This document shows, piece after piece, positions 1 through 8,724 of a stretch of 64,000 nt of DNA. Every line of letters starts with the position of its first letter. Position 1 is the stretch's first letter. The translations under genes were made by a program, and so were the position numbers. Below the pieces are notes generated by a model. It did no database searches and had not been told where the DNA came from. It saw nothing but the letters and a program-made list of their open reading frames with translations. This DNA comes from Ancrocorticia sp. (GTDB lineage Bacteria; Actinomycetota; Actinomycetes; Actinomycetales; Actinomycetaceae), in assembly GCA_022648165.1 (NCBI GenBank), contig JALCLX010000004.1, positions 1 to 64,000 of the forward strand, in the 5' to 3' direction.

Positions 1-94
1 ACAACAAACACACCCACACCTTAGCGGGGCTGTCCCCTAGGCACAGCAAACCCGGCAGACCAATACGCCCCGCCACACTTGCAGCACCCCGGAA

Positions 95-169
95 TACTTT
101 TTCTAGCTGAAGCGGGTAAAACCCCAATAGCGGATGCCACCTACACCCAGCCCCAACAAGAAAAAGCAC
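95..169. repeat. 75-bp inverted-repeat unit, copy 1
   Basis: TACTTTTTCTAGCT at 95-108 faces AACAAGAAAAAGCAC at 155-169, giving imperfect inverted termini. A unit with the same left end and an almost identical architecture lies at 38644-38717. The right-end motif CAAGAAAAAGCAC occurs once more at about 174-187. The interiors of the two units do not resemble each other by eye. It could be a small dispersed intergenic repeat of this genome. Confidence 0.5.
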
Positions 170-271
170 GCTCGCAAGAAAAAGCACCACCCGCCGCAAA
201 AAAGTCCCAACGACGACGCCGGGCTATTATTGCGCCGCCGCCCCCTCCGCACCAAAACCGGCATCAACCCC

Positions 272-292
272 GCAGGGGGAAGCACCCCCCGC
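272..292 (-). terminator. G/C hairpin after FKBP gene
   Basis: Read on the minus strand, a G-run and a C-run around TGCTT can form a short stem just past the stop of the FKBP gene at 306. There is no U-tract, so termination is only plausible. Confidence 0.35.
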
Positions 293-305
293 AAGAGAAC
301 GGATG

Positions 306-1367
306 CTAATCGTCGGTCGGAGATGCGGAGGCTGACGGCGCTTCAGTGGAGATTGCGAGCACGTCAACAACTACAGCCATTGCTGGCGTCGATGTGGTGG
401 TATCGTCGCTGGCCTCTTGTGCTGGTACCAGAACGAGGACTCGAGATCCAACCGGAACACCGGCCAAACCGTCAAAGATGGTGCTATTTGCGCCCATCTC
501 TAAGGCCTGAGGCCCGGCGAAGTCGGTGTATTCTTCGGGAGTTCCTAACCACGAATTCTCTTCGTAATCGCCGTCCCATGACACGGCTGCGTAATTCAGG
601 TAGACGATAGCATTCTTGGATGGCACTTCGGCGCCGGTTCCCTTGGCAATGAGCTTTGTCGTCACTTCTTTCGGCTCGGCTTCGCCATCCTTAACGGCGA
701 GTTTCGTAACCGGAGAACCAATATCGCCAGTGATCGTCACTGGAAGGTCGCTTGACTGAATTTCAACCGACGCATCATCCTGCCCTGAGCTGTCTTGCGA
801 CAATGCATCGTGCACCTCTATGTAGAAGGCAATCGTGTCTGTACCTGATATGCCGGCAGAATCATTGCCACTGGATCCGTACCCGTATTCGGGAGGCAAG
901 GAGATAATCACCTTCGACCCTACGTGGTGGCCCTCAAGTGTGTACTTCCATCCGGAAACTAGATTCTTCAGCCAAAATCCCGCGGCTGCACCGCGTGTGA
1001 AGGAGGAATCGAATGGCGTGCTGTCGCCCCATACCTGACCCACATAATCAACGATCACGCAATCGTCGCCCGATATGACGCGGCCATCTCCTTCGCTCAC
1101 TACTGAGACCTGGAGCCCGTCGGGTGCGGCGGTGTCCGGAAACTTCAACACCGGATTGTCCTCGTCGCTTGTATCCAGTGTGGGCATACCGTCGCTTGAG
1201 ACGACGACGTCCGGATCACTGGACGCTGTCGCACTCGGCGTCGCGCCGGCGCTTACTGTTGACGTGGCGGCCGCTGATGAAGCAGCTGGCGTAGCATCGT
1301 CATCCGAACACGCGGACAAGGCAAAGGCGAGGCTTGCGGCGAGAGCCGCGCTCAGCAGTTTTCGCAT
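306..1367 (-). CDS. FKBP-type peptidyl-prolyl isomerase lipoprotein, two FKBP-like domains
   Basis: Predicted extracytoplasmic prolyl cis-trans isomerase of 353 residues. The start at 1367 gives a lipoprotein signal MRKLLSAALA with lipobox LSAC and lipidated Cys20. An upstream in-frame start would only add a basic leader. A Ser/Ala/Thr-rich linker follows. The first FKBP-like domain lies at about residues 85-200 and contains VDYVGQVWG, FDSSF and LPPEYGYG, matching the family's active-site strands. A second, more diverged copy follows at about 220-345 (YLNYAAVSWDG, PVGSRVLVLVP). The gene sits 14 bp after the Fe-S insertion gene on the same strand, so co-transcription is likely. Two tandem domains in one lipoprotein are common in actinobacteria. 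Whether the second domain is catalytic is unclear, because its aromatic pocket looks poorly kept. Confidence 0.85.
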   Translation of the reverse strand: MRKLLSAALAASLAFALSACSDDDATPAASSAAATSTVSAGATPSATASSDPDVVVSSDGMPTLDTSDEDNPVLKFPDTAAPDGLQVSVVSEGDGRVISGDDCVIVDYVGQVWGDSTPFDSSFTRGAAAGFWLKNLVSGWKYTLEGHHVGSKVIISLPPEYGYGSSGNDSAGISGTDTIAFYIEVHDALSQDSSGQDDASVEIQSSDLPVTITGDIGSPVTKLAVKDGEAEPKEVTTKLIAKGTGAEVPSKNAIVYLNYAAVSWDGDYEENSWLGTPEEYTDFAGPQALEMGANSTIFDGLAGVPVGSRVLVLVPAQEASDDTTTSTPAMAVVVDVLAISTEAPSASASPTDD

Positions 1368-1381
1368 AGATGTGGTACCGA

Positions 1382-1729
1382 TCAGTGGAAGGATTCTCCG
1401 CACGCGCACGTGCCAACGGCGTTCGGGTTATCGATCGTGAAACCTTGTTTTGAGATCGTGTCTGCGAAGCCGATTGTCGCACCGTCAAGATACGGACGGG
1501 ACATTTTGTCAACTATCACTTGGACGCCATCGAAATCGCGAACGGCGTCTCCATCGAGAAAGCGCTCATCGAAGTACAACTGGTACATCAGGCCCGAGCA
1601 GCCTCCTGGCTGGACGGCGATACGCAAACGGAGATCGTCGCGTCCTTCTTGCTCCAGCAAGGCTTTGACTTTTGCTGCCGCTTCGGGTGTCAACGTCACG
1701 TTGTGTGTCTCTTGTGCCGTCTCCGTCAT
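1382..1729 (-). CDS. erpA: ErpA/HesB-type iron-sulfur cluster insertion protein
   Basis: A-type Fe-S carrier of 115 residues that delivers clusters to apo-proteins in the cytoplasm. The three conserved cysteines are visible: one in GGCSGLMYQ and two in the C-terminal CACGESF. The start at 1729 is chosen because GGAGG lies five bases before it; an ATG at 1741 overlaps that ribosome site and is unlikely to be used. The length matches the family (about 105-120). It could equally be named HesB/IscA-like. The gene is followed by the FKBP lipoprotein and lies about 100 bp downstream of the glycerate-kinase-like gene. Confidence 0.9.
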   Translation of the reverse strand: MTETAQETHNVTLTPEAAAKVKALLEQEGRDDLRLRIAVQPGGCSGLMYQLYFDERFLDGDAVRDFDGVQVIVDKMSRPYLDGATIGFADTISKQGFTIDNPNAVGTCACGESFH

Positions 1730-1831
1730 GATTACCTCCATCGTGTGGCTAATAACTCGTCCAGCCTAATGCGCAAAGCTGGAAGGTTCCAACGAACGTG
1801 GCATTTCTCAACTCCGATTCTGCGCACTTTC

Positions 1832-2950
1832 TCAGTCCCAGCCCCATGTGGTGGCAACACGCCCGGCCACATCGGAAAGCAACGCCTGCACATTCGGCGT
1901 GTCTGCGGAGTCGAAGCCCGGAAACAATTCGTACGCGCCATGGATACCAAGGCGCGGCAATTCGCCTTTTCGAAGTGCGCCAGTTTCATAGATTACGACG
2001 ACGGCGGCGCCGGCCCGGGCTGCTTCTTCGGCCGCCACTGCCAGTCCTGAAGGCAGGTTCTCTCCGATGGCACCGCACACGTAAACGATGAGGTCTGCTG
2101 TGTCCACGAGCGGCGCGAGACGCGAACGAAGCGCTACCTCTCCGGCAAGATACACGTGCCCACCGAGTGCTGTTAACGCGAGGCCCATACCTCCAACCCC
2201 GCTAAAAGCGTCGTGCGAACTGGGGCGCGCACCGATGAAGGTTATCGCACGCGCCGCACCGGGAGTGCGCTCGATCATTTCGGCGATAGCTCCCAGTTCG
2301 TTGCCGTGTTGTTGGGCAACGTCGGGAGGCATTCCGCTCATCATCCAGGTGTGCGCGATGCCGGCGAGCCCCGCAAGCCGTTGTTCTTCGGGAGCTAGCA
2401 CGGTTATGTCTACGTTTCGCACGCGGCTGGCTGCGCGCGCGAACCAATCAGACACCTCGCGTTGCGCCACCGGGCGCCTTGGCTCGCCGCGCACACCATA
2501 AACACTCTCTGTAGCTCCCGGATACGCTAAGGCCTCGGCCAGCGCTAATCCTCCGTCACTCACACAGCCGGTAGCCGGAAGCGCCACGTAGATGCGAGAA
2601 ACGCCCGCGCGGCCCACCGCCCACGCCAGATCGCTTCCCACCATTCGGCTGGTCAACGAATGCGGACCTGGGATGCCGTCCAGTACATCTGTGTAGTCCA
2701 GGAGGATCTCGCCCGCATCGCAATGGGCAAATCGCGATTCTCCGGGGCCTCCCAACCGGCATTGCCGTGCCAGGGGCATCAGTGCGTCGTCAAGACCGGA
2801 GCCCACATAAGATTCGGCCACTCCATCAGATGTTGGAATCACCGTGATCTCATCATTGGGGCGCACGCGCCGCCACGCGGTGGAAACGGTGTCCGTCACC
2901 TCCGTTGCCCGCAACGTGGGCAACGGAGCACCTGCAACGATCAGCTTCAC
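1832..2950 (-). CDS. glycerate kinase family protein (diverged)
   Basis: A protein of 372 residues resembling the GckA/GlxK type of glycerate kinase. Visible family signs are the N-terminal segment with ITVIPTSDG, the glycine-rich GVGGMGLALTALGG, and the following ADLIVYVCGAIGENLPSG, which aligns with the family's ADLVITGEG segment. The normally conserved acidic residues of that last segment are missing (VCGAI instead of TGEG). Activity as a glycerate kinase is therefore doubtful. The start is GTG, overlapping the TGA of the M20 peptidase upstream (GTGA), so translation is probably coupled to the peptidase. The physiological link between the two is unknown. Confidence 0.65.
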   Translation of the reverse strand: MKLIVAGAPLPTLRATEVTDTVSTAWRRVRPNDEITVIPTSDGVAESYVGSGLDDALMPLARQCRLGGPGESRFAHCDAGEILLDYTDVLDGIPGPHSLTSRMVGSDLAWAVGRAGVSRIYVALPATGCVSDGGLALAEALAYPGATESVYGVRGEPRRPVAQREVSDWFARAASRVRNVDITVLAPEEQRLAGLAGIAHTWMMSGMPPDVAQQHGNELGAIAEMIERTPGAARAITFIGARPSSHDAFSGVGGMGLALTALGGHVYLAGEVALRSRLAPLVDTADLIVYVCGAIGENLPSGLAVAAEEAARAGAAVVVIYETGALRKGELPRLGIHGAYELFPGFDSADTPNVQALLSDVAGRVATTWGWD

Positions 2951-4302
2951 AGCTTTCCATCCAGGCGAGCAAGCAGAGCTGCTTCGGCGAGGATGCCATT
3001 GCGGAACTCGCGCAAGTCTAATGACTCGTTTTGCGAATGCGCACGCGTATCGGGATCTTCCATGCCCGTCACCAAGATCTCTGCATCCGGGAACTTCTCC
3101 GCCAGATCAGAAATGAAGGGGATTGAGCCGCCACCGCCGATATCCACTGAAGGTGCGTTCCATGCCTTTTCGAGTGCCCAGCGTGCGATTCTGCTGGTGT
3201 CAGATTCTCCAGCAGCTTTAAAGGAAGGACCGGCCTCCAGAACTCGCGCAGTCGCACAGGCGCCAAAAGGCGCGTGCTTTACGCAATGGTCAATAAGAGC
3301 CTGCGCTGCTTCCATCGGATCCTGGCCGGGTGCCACCCGCAAAGAGAGCCGGGCGGTGCAGGATGGGATGATCGTATTCGACGACGCCGCACAACTTGTG
3401 ACGTCCATGCCAATTACTGCGATCGCCGGTTTTGTCCACAACCGTGAGGTAATCGAGCCCGTTCCAGCCAGCTCAACGCCGGGAAGAATTCCCGCGTCCT
3501 TTCTCAAATCTGCTTCTGGATAATCCACAGCCGCATCGTCGTACGCGGTCAAACCTGCCACCGCCACGGAACCGTCGGCATTGTGAAGTGTCGCGATGAG
3601 GCGAGACATGAGCGTCACCGCGTCAAGCACGGGGCCGCCAAACGAACCAGAATGCACCGCATGATCTAATACATCCACCGTGACGCTGACGGAGCACACA
3701 CCGCGCAGCGACGTAGTGAGCGAAGGAGTACCGACCTTCCAGTTGGTGGAGTCCGCCACAACAATCACGTCAGACGCAAGTTCGTCACTGTAAGCGTTCA
3801 GAAAATCGCGGAAGGTGGGGGAACCGACTTCTTCCTCGCCTTCGATGAACAGCGTGACGCCCAGGTCTAGATCATCTCCAAGTGCCCTGAGAGCCGCCAT
3901 GTGCGTGATCACACCAGCGCGATCGTCTCCCGTGCCGCGGCCATAAAGGCGCCCGTTGCGCTCTTCGGGTTCAAACGGATCGGACAACCAACCGGATCTG
4001 TCGCCTTCTGGCTGGACATCGTGATGGGCGTACAACAGTACCGATGGTTTGCCGGGTTTGCCTTGGCGGTGTGCCAAAACCGCAGGGCGGCCAACAGTGC
4101 CGTTATCTGCCTTCACTTGTTTCACGTCGACTGTGAAGCCACGATCGCGCGCGTATTCGGCCACCAACTCTGCGCTCCTGCGCACTTGTGACTGGTCAAA
4201 TGCATCGGCAGAAATCGATGGGATGCGCACCAGCGCTTCCAATTCCGAACGGGTCTGTTTAAACTGTGCGTCTACGCGCGACGCAAGATCCTCAAACTTC
4301 AT
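2947..4302 (-). CDS. M20 family dipeptidase
   Basis: Zinc metallopeptidase of 451 residues (M20, PepV/CNDP-like dipeptidase), predicted cytoplasmic. Metal-site segments are visible: LLYAHHDVQPEGD (His and Asp ligands), GRGTGDDRAG, the catalytic Glu pair in FIEGEEEVGSP, DSTNW, and the C-terminal His in AHSQNESLDL. A dimerisation (lid) domain fits the middle third. The start at 4302 (MKFEDLASRV) matches the family N-terminus. The longer open frame upstream reads through non-coding sequence. It precedes and overlaps the glycerate-kinase-like gene by four bases. Confidence 0.9.
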   Translation of the reverse strand: MKFEDLASRVDAQFKQTRSELEALVRIPSISADAFDQSQVRRSAELVAEYARDRGFTVDVKQVKADNGTVGRPAVLAHRQGKPGKPSVLLYAHHDVQPEGDRSGWLSDPFEPEERNGRLYGRGTGDDRAGVITHMAALRALGDDLDLGVTLFIEGEEEVGSPTFRDFLNAYSDELASDVIVVADSTNWKVGTPSLTTSLRGVCSVSVTVDVLDHAVHSGSFGGPVLDAVTLMSRLIATLHNADGSVAVAGLTAYDDAAVDYPEADLRKDAGILPGVELAGTGSITSRLWTKPAIAVIGMDVTSCAASSNTIIPSCTARLSLRVAPGQDPMEAAQALIDHCVKHAPFGACATARVLEAGPSFKAAGESDTSRIARWALEKAWNAPSVDIGGGGSIPFISDLAEKFPDAEILVTGMEDPDTRAHSQNESLDLREFRNGILAEAALLARLDGKL

Positions 4303-4462
4303 GGATTCAAGCCTAACCGCATCTGCGTAGGCCCGCGAATATCCTAATTTCGTGGGCCCGCGAAAATCCTGCGATTCAGGACGCCCGCCTGCGGTCCTCA
4401 ATGGAGTGCGTTGCAAAAAACACTTATTATGGACAAAGCGAGAAACCGGTGTGAGGAGACGT

Positions 4463-5164
4463 ATGTTCGGCAAGAAGAAGACAACCGACCCTGAAGAGGT
4501 TGCAACTCCATCCGAGGAGCAGCTCCCCAAGGGCTACACTCCGACCAAAGGTGTCCCCACACCCAAGCGCAAGTATGCCGAAGCTCGGCGGCAGCACCCT
4601 ATCGTTGCAGATCGCTCCAAGATGACGAGGGAGGAAAGGAAGGCGCTCAAGGCCGAACAGCGCGCCCGTTCAGATGAAGAATGGCGCAAAGCGCAGGAGG
4701 CGATGAAGACGGGCGACGAGCGCCATATGCCCCCGCAGCATGCTGGTCCTGTTCGCCGCTTTGCTCGTGACTACTTGGACGCCCGCACGTCTCTTGCGGA
4801 AGGCTTCATGCCGCTGGCAATCGTCTTGTTATTCTCCATGTTTGTTCAGACGGCCAGCGCCACTTTATTCGTGTACTTGGTTCTTGCCATCTACGCGTTC
4901 CTGATTCTTATGGGAATCGATGCGTGGTGGGCATGGCGCAATACCAAGCTGCTCATTGAGCACAAATTTGGCCCTGGCAAGGTTCCACCGCGATCCACAT
5001 GGCAGATGGTCTCGCGCATCTTCTATATTCGCCGGTGGCGCATGCCACGTCCTATGGTCAAGCGCGGGCAGTGGCCGGAAGGCGGTACGCCAGAGGACCT
5101 CAAGCAAGCGCGGATCGAGCACCGTGAGGCCCGCAAAGCGGAGCGTGCTGCAAAGAATGCGTGA
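4463..5164 (+). CDS. DUF3043 membrane protein
   Basis: A protein of 233 residues of an actinobacterial family of unknown function (DUF3043). The N-terminal half is cytoplasmic, highly charged and Lys/Arg/Glu-rich, starting MFGKKKTTD. It is followed by two membrane spans at about residues 115-160 (LAIVLLFSMFVQ and VYLVLAIYAFLILMGIDAWW). The C-terminus is basic, with PEGGTPEDLKQARIEHR. GAGGAG lies five bases before the ATG. It is divergent from the dipeptidase and convergent with pyrD. No function can be assigned. Confidence 0.85.
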   Translation: MFGKKKTTDPEEVATPSEEQLPKGYTPTKGVPTPKRKYAEARRQHPIVADRSKMTREERKALKAEQRARSDEEWRKAQEAMKTGDERHMPPQHAGPVRRFARDYLDARTSLAEGFMPLAIVLLFSMFVQTASATLFVYLVLAIYAFLILMGIDAWWAWRNTKLLIEHKFGPGKVPPRSTWQMVSRIFYIRRWRMPRPMVKRGQWPEGGTPEDLKQARIEHREARKAERAAKNA

Positions 5165-5250
5165 ACGTACTGCAAAGAAGGCGTGATCGCGCCAAATAGC
5201 CAAATAGCAGCCGATCTCAGATTCTCGCAGCCGCGACCCGCTCGCAGCCG

Positions 5251-6297
5251 CTACCCGGCCGGCGATAGCGAGGGCCGAGAAGGCGCTGTGTGCGCTAAAG
5301 CCCGATTCAGGCGTGCCGGAAACAGCGGCCCGTTGTAAACAAAGCTCGTAAGGATCTCCAACAGATCGGCTCCTGCATTGATCATGCGCATGGCGTCTGC
5401 AACGGAGAAGATGCCACCTACGCCAATGATGATGTACTCGCGTCCCAGTATTACACGCAGCTGCCTGACGACATCGACTGCGCGGTCCAACAATGGAGCT
5501 CCCGAAACTCCACCATCGCCGTACGAGTGGTGGATCGTGCTGTTTGTTGCTACTACCCCATCCAAACCTTCGTCCATGACAAGGTGGGCTACAGCCGCGA
5601 TATCGTCATCGGCCAGATCGGGGGCGATCTTGACCAAAATGGGCACATGCCGGCCCGCGGCGCTGTCCGCCGCCGCCCGTGTGGCCCGAACGATGGGCCG
5701 AAGCGCGCCGATCGCCTGCAGATCGCGCAGCCTTGGAGTATTCGGAGACGATACGTTGATAACCAAATAATCGGCCCACGGCGCGAGCTGACGTGCGCAC
5801 TCTGCATAGTCAGCCGGTGCATCGGCTGCACTCACCCACTTGTTCTTGCCGATATTAACTCCGACCACGGCGGCACGCCCACGCCGCGTGGACCGTAGCT
5901 TGCGCAGACGATCCGCAACGACGGCGGCGCCGTCGTTGTTGAAACCCATCCGATTGCGAAACGCCTTCTGCTCCGGCAAGCGCCATAGGCGGGGCCGATC
6001 ATTCCCCGGCTGCGGCAGTGGCGTGACGGTGCCGATTTCTGTAAATCCGAAACCGAGGGCGATGGTTCCCAGAATCGCCGTCGCGCGTTTATCCTGCCCA
6101 GCAGCTAGCCCTACCCGGCCAGGAACAGGACGCGCAAAAATGCCGGGGAAGCTACCCCGGCCAGGTGAGCAGAGCGTCGCCTGCACCAAAGGAGCAAAAG
6201 GGGTTCTTCCAAAAGCTCCTATTGCCTCCATCGCATGGTGATGTGCCTCTTCGGGGTCGGTGTGGACAAGCAGTGTGTCATACACAAACCGGTACAC
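5251..6297 (-). CDS. pyrD: dihydroorotate dehydrogenase, class 2 (quinone)
   Basis: Oxidises dihydroorotate to orotate in pyrimidine synthesis, passing electrons to quinone at the membrane. The protein has 348 residues. FMN and substrate motifs are visible: GLAAGQDK, FTEIGTVTP, RNRMGFNNDG, and NVSSPNTPRLRDL, where Ser is the class 2 catalytic base. GVATNSTIH, GVSGAPLL and GVGGIFS form the phosphate site. The start is taken as GTG at 6297 because GGAGG sits five bases upstream, inside the last codons of the preceding gene, and MYRFVYDTLL aligns with known PyrD N-termini. The ATG codons at 6321 and 6309 precede or overlap the ribosome site. Confidence 0.93.
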   Translation of the reverse strand: MYRFVYDTLLVHTDPEEAHHHAMEAIGAFGRTPFAPLVQATLCSPGRGSFPGIFARPVPGRVGLAAGQDKRATAILGTIALGFGFTEIGTVTPLPQPGNDRPRLWRLPEQKAFRNRMGFNNDGAAVVADRLRKLRSTRRGRAAVVGVNIGKNKWVSAADAPADYAECARQLAPWADYLVINVSSPNTPRLRDLQAIGALRPIVRATRAAADSAAGRHVPILVKIAPDLADDDIAAVAHLVMDEGLDGVVATNSTIHHSYGDGGVSGAPLLDRAVDVVRQLRVILGREYIIIGVGGIFSVADAMRMINAGADLLEILTSFVYNGPLFPARLNRALAHTAPSRPSLSPAG

Positions 6298-6298
6298 G

Positions 6299-6721
6299 CT
6301 AGCCTCCATTTCTCGCTGCAATACGCGATGGGGATGACCACGCCAAAAGCGCTATCGCCACAATCGCTCCGAGCGTGGGAAGATAAAAATAAGTGGATCC
6401 GCCATGAAACCACGGACTCACATGAGCCACAGCGTTTTCTCCCGTCCAGAGCAATGCTAACGGCATGATTGCGTTCACGATCCACGCCCCCCAGGCCACA
6501 TATCGCATGCGCCTGCCGTTGTGTATCGTGCCTACCGCGCCGGCAAGCCACACTGCCGCAGAAACCAGAGTGAGAACAGCGCGCCCGTAATGCCCTGCAA
6601 CCATGTCGTCTGTAGCCCACACGATTCCGCGCCACACGAACACCGCCGCAGCCGCCGCCAACACCCATGCGATGATCTGCGGCCAGCCGTGCGTCGACTG
6701 TCGATCGTCAACCTGGCTCAC
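6299..6721 (-). CDS. small membrane protein, unknown family
   Basis: A protein of 140 residues with about four hydrophobic segments (IIAWVLAAAAAVFVW, AVLTLVSAAVWLAGAVG, YVAWGAWIVNAIMPLALLW, YLPTLGAIVAIALLAW). I do not recognise the family. Its stop codon lies one base before the GTG start of pyrD, and its last codons supply pyrD's ribosome site. The two are therefore almost certainly translated from one message. No catalytic motif is visible. Confidence 0.65.
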   Translation of the reverse strand: MSQVDDRQSTHGWPQIIAWVLAAAAAVFVWRGIVWATDDMVAGHYGRAVLTLVSAAVWLAGAVGTIHNGRRMRYVAWGAWIVNAIMPLALLWTGENAVAHVSPWFHGGSTYFYLPTLGAIVAIALLAWSSPSRIAARNGG

Positions 6722-6829
6722 ACTTATACCCTTCGACGTCCTGATGCGGTGCGCCTCCCATCATACGGGTACCACGATCCCGCTGTGCTGTGCCGCCACG
6801 CCATTGAGTTCAACGGCGGGCGGGATATC

Positions 6830-7162
6830 TCATTTCCTGCGTTGCCGCTCATTCCATTGGCGCATGGAATCCGGATATCCGGTCTTCACGACCTCGTAAA
6901 AAGGAATCCCGAGTTCCCGCGAAAGCTCCAGCCCTGCAGCGAGATCGGGTACGCGGCGGCGCGTCCACTCTCCGTCGCGCGCAACAAGCAGCAATGCTGA
7001 CTGCTCGCGTGGCGTGTCAGGTTCAAAATACGCTTCAACACCAGCGCGTGTAGCCACAAACTCGTGGAAATGCGCAACTGTTGCCGCCTGTGCCTCTTTT
7101 TGGCCGCGTCGCGACACGTGCGTGCCGTCCTCTGATTTCTTTCCCCGCGAGAACAATCCCAT
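6830..7162 (-). CDS. conserved small protein of unknown function
   Basis: A protein of 110 residues beginning MGLFSRGKKSEDG, basic at both ends. Its core contains FVATRAGVEAYFEP, LLLVARDGEWTRRRV and GIPFYEVVKTGYPDSMRQW. It resembles a short conserved actinobacterial family that I know only as hypothetical. No membrane segment or signal is visible. It is divergent from lpd with about 170 bp between, and lies about 110 bp upstream of the small membrane protein gene on the same strand. Confidence 0.7.
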   Translation of the reverse strand: MGLFSRGKKSEDGTHVSRRGQKEAQAATVAHFHEFVATRAGVEAYFEPDTPREQSALLLVARDGEWTRRRVPDLAAGLELSRELGIPFYEVVKTGYPDSMRQWNERQRRK

Positions 7163-7331
7163 AGAGAAAGCCTAGCGCACCCACAGAAAAGGCCTCATGC
7201 GCTACCACCTCGATCGAATGTTGGCAGTGGCACAATAATTCGGGTCCCTCTGCCACACAAAAGCCCGATAAAGTAGGACGTAGGTACTAGCTCACAAGGA
7301 CTAGTGCGTTCCTAGCTCGAGGGAGAGGTTC

Positions 7332-8708
7332 GTGGCAGACACGCAAGATTTCGACATTGTTGTGCTCGGCGCCGGCAGCGGCGGATACGCTACCGCAATG
7401 CGCGCGGGGCAATTGGGTCTCAGCGTTGCACTCATTGAAGGGGACAAGGTCGGCGGAACCTGCCTCCACCGCGGTTGTATCCCCACGAAAGCGCTCCTGC
7501 ACGCCGCAGAAGTAGCAGATGAAATGCGCGAGGGCCCTGCAATTGGCGTCCGCGGAGCATTCGAAGGCATCGACATGAGCGCCCTCAACTCCTACAAGAA
7601 TAGTGTGATCGAACGCATGTACAAGGGCCTTACCGGTCTGATTGATTCACGCGGCGTCACAACGGTTCATGGCTGGGGCCGCCTGGTCTCCAAAAATACG
7701 GTGGACGTGGATGGGAAGCTGTACCGAGGCAAGCACGTAGTCCTGGCCTCGGGCTCGTTCTCAAAGACTATCGGATTGGATATCACCGGGCGCGTCATCA
7801 CCTCAGACCAGGCGCTGAACATGGACCGGGTTCCTGGATCGGTCATCATTCTCGGCGGTGGAGTCATTGGCGTCGAATTCGCCTCCGTATGGCGTTCTTA
7901 TGGAGCCGACGTGACGATCGTCGAAGGGCTGCCCCACCTTGTTCCCAACGAGGACGAGACTGTTTCAAAGATGCTGGAACGCGCCTTCCGTAAGCGTGGC
8001 ATTAAGTTCAACACGAAGACCATGTTCGACCACGTCGTTCAGCACGACGATTCGGTTACCGTCTATACAAAGAACGGTAAGGAGTTCACCGCTGACTACC
8101 TGATGGTTGCGATCGGGCGTGGGCCTGCCACCGCGAACCTCGGATATGAGGAGGCGGGGATCACGATGGACAGAGGATTCGTACTCACAAATGATCGCCT
8201 CCAAACAAACGTGCCCGGCATCTACGCAGTGGGCGATATCGTTCCTGGTTTGCAGCTGGCGCATCGCGGATTCCTTCAAGGCATCTTCGTCGCCGAAGAT
8301 ATTGCCGGGCTTTCACCCAAACCGATCAACGAGAACTACATTCCACGCGTCACCTTCTGCAATCCGGAGATCGCGTCAGTGGGGCTCAATCAGGCGAAGG
8401 CAGAGGAACTCTACGGCAAGGACAACGTGGAGGCCGTGGAATTCAATCTTGCCGGTAACGGTAAGTCGCAGATGCTCGGCACACAAGGATTCGTAAAGCT
8501 CGTCCGTGAAAAGAATGGGCCGATTGTAGGATTCCACGCCATTGGAGCCCGTATGGGTGAACAAGTGGGCGAAGGCGAGCTCATGGTAGCGTGGGAGGCC
8601 GAACCAGCCGACTTCGATGGCCTGATCCACGCGCATCCTACCCAGAACGAATCAATCGGTGAGGCCATTCTTGCACTTGCCGGCAAGCCACTCCATACCC
8701 ACAACTAA
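7332..8708 (+). CDS. lpdA: dihydrolipoyl dehydrogenase (E3)
   Basis: FAD flavoenzyme that reoxidises dihydrolipoyl groups of 2-oxoacid dehydrogenase complexes with NAD. The protein has 458 residues. Motifs in order: FAD-binding GAGSGG near residue 14, the redox disulfide in GGTCLHRGCIPTK (Cys44 and Cys49), NAD-binding GGGVIG near 177, YAVGDI of the second FAD contact near 300, and the His-Glu couple in HAHPTQNE near the C-terminus. The start is GTG at 7332, with GGGAGAGG four bases before it. The E2 gene follows after 16 bp, so E3 and E2 form an operon. No E1 gene is in the window. Confidence 0.95.
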   Translation: MADTQDFDIVVLGAGSGGYATAMRAGQLGLSVALIEGDKVGGTCLHRGCIPTKALLHAAEVADEMREGPAIGVRGAFEGIDMSALNSYKNSVIERMYKGLTGLIDSRGVTTVHGWGRLVSKNTVDVDGKLYRGKHVVLASGSFSKTIGLDITGRVITSDQALNMDRVPGSVIILGGGVIGVEFASVWRSYGADVTIVEGLPHLVPNEDETVSKMLERAFRKRGIKFNTKTMFDHVVQHDDSVTVYTKNGKEFTADYLMVAIGRGPATANLGYEEAGITMDRGFVLTNDRLQTNVPGIYAVGDIVPGLQLAHRGFLQGIFVAEDIAGLSPKPINENYIPRVTFCNPEIASVGLNQAKAEELYGKDNVEAVEFNLAGNGKSQMLGTQGFVKLVREKNGPIVGFHAIGARMGEQVGEGELMVAWEAEPADFDGLIHAHPTQNESIGEAILALAGKPLHTHN

Positions 8709-8724
8709 GAGGGGGAACTTAGAA

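Larger units (their letters stand above)
1..305. other. non-coding stretch, window edge
   Basis: No convincing gene is seen here. Short open frames on both strands have low-complexity Pro/Arg/Lys or Gly/Phe composition and no recognisable domain. The stretch is very C-rich on the + strand. It holds a 75-bp inverted-repeat unit and a G/C hairpin downstream of the FKBP gene, both listed separately. Confidence 0.6.

Noticed and set aside
1-305. Small ORFs with Pro-rich or Gly-rich products
   Set aside because: No ribosome site or domain; the overlapping frames on both strands reflect C-rich DNA.
7290-7312. ACTAG/CTAGT inverted repeat before lpdA as an operator
   Set aside because: Only five pairs, with no match to a known regulator site; likely chance.
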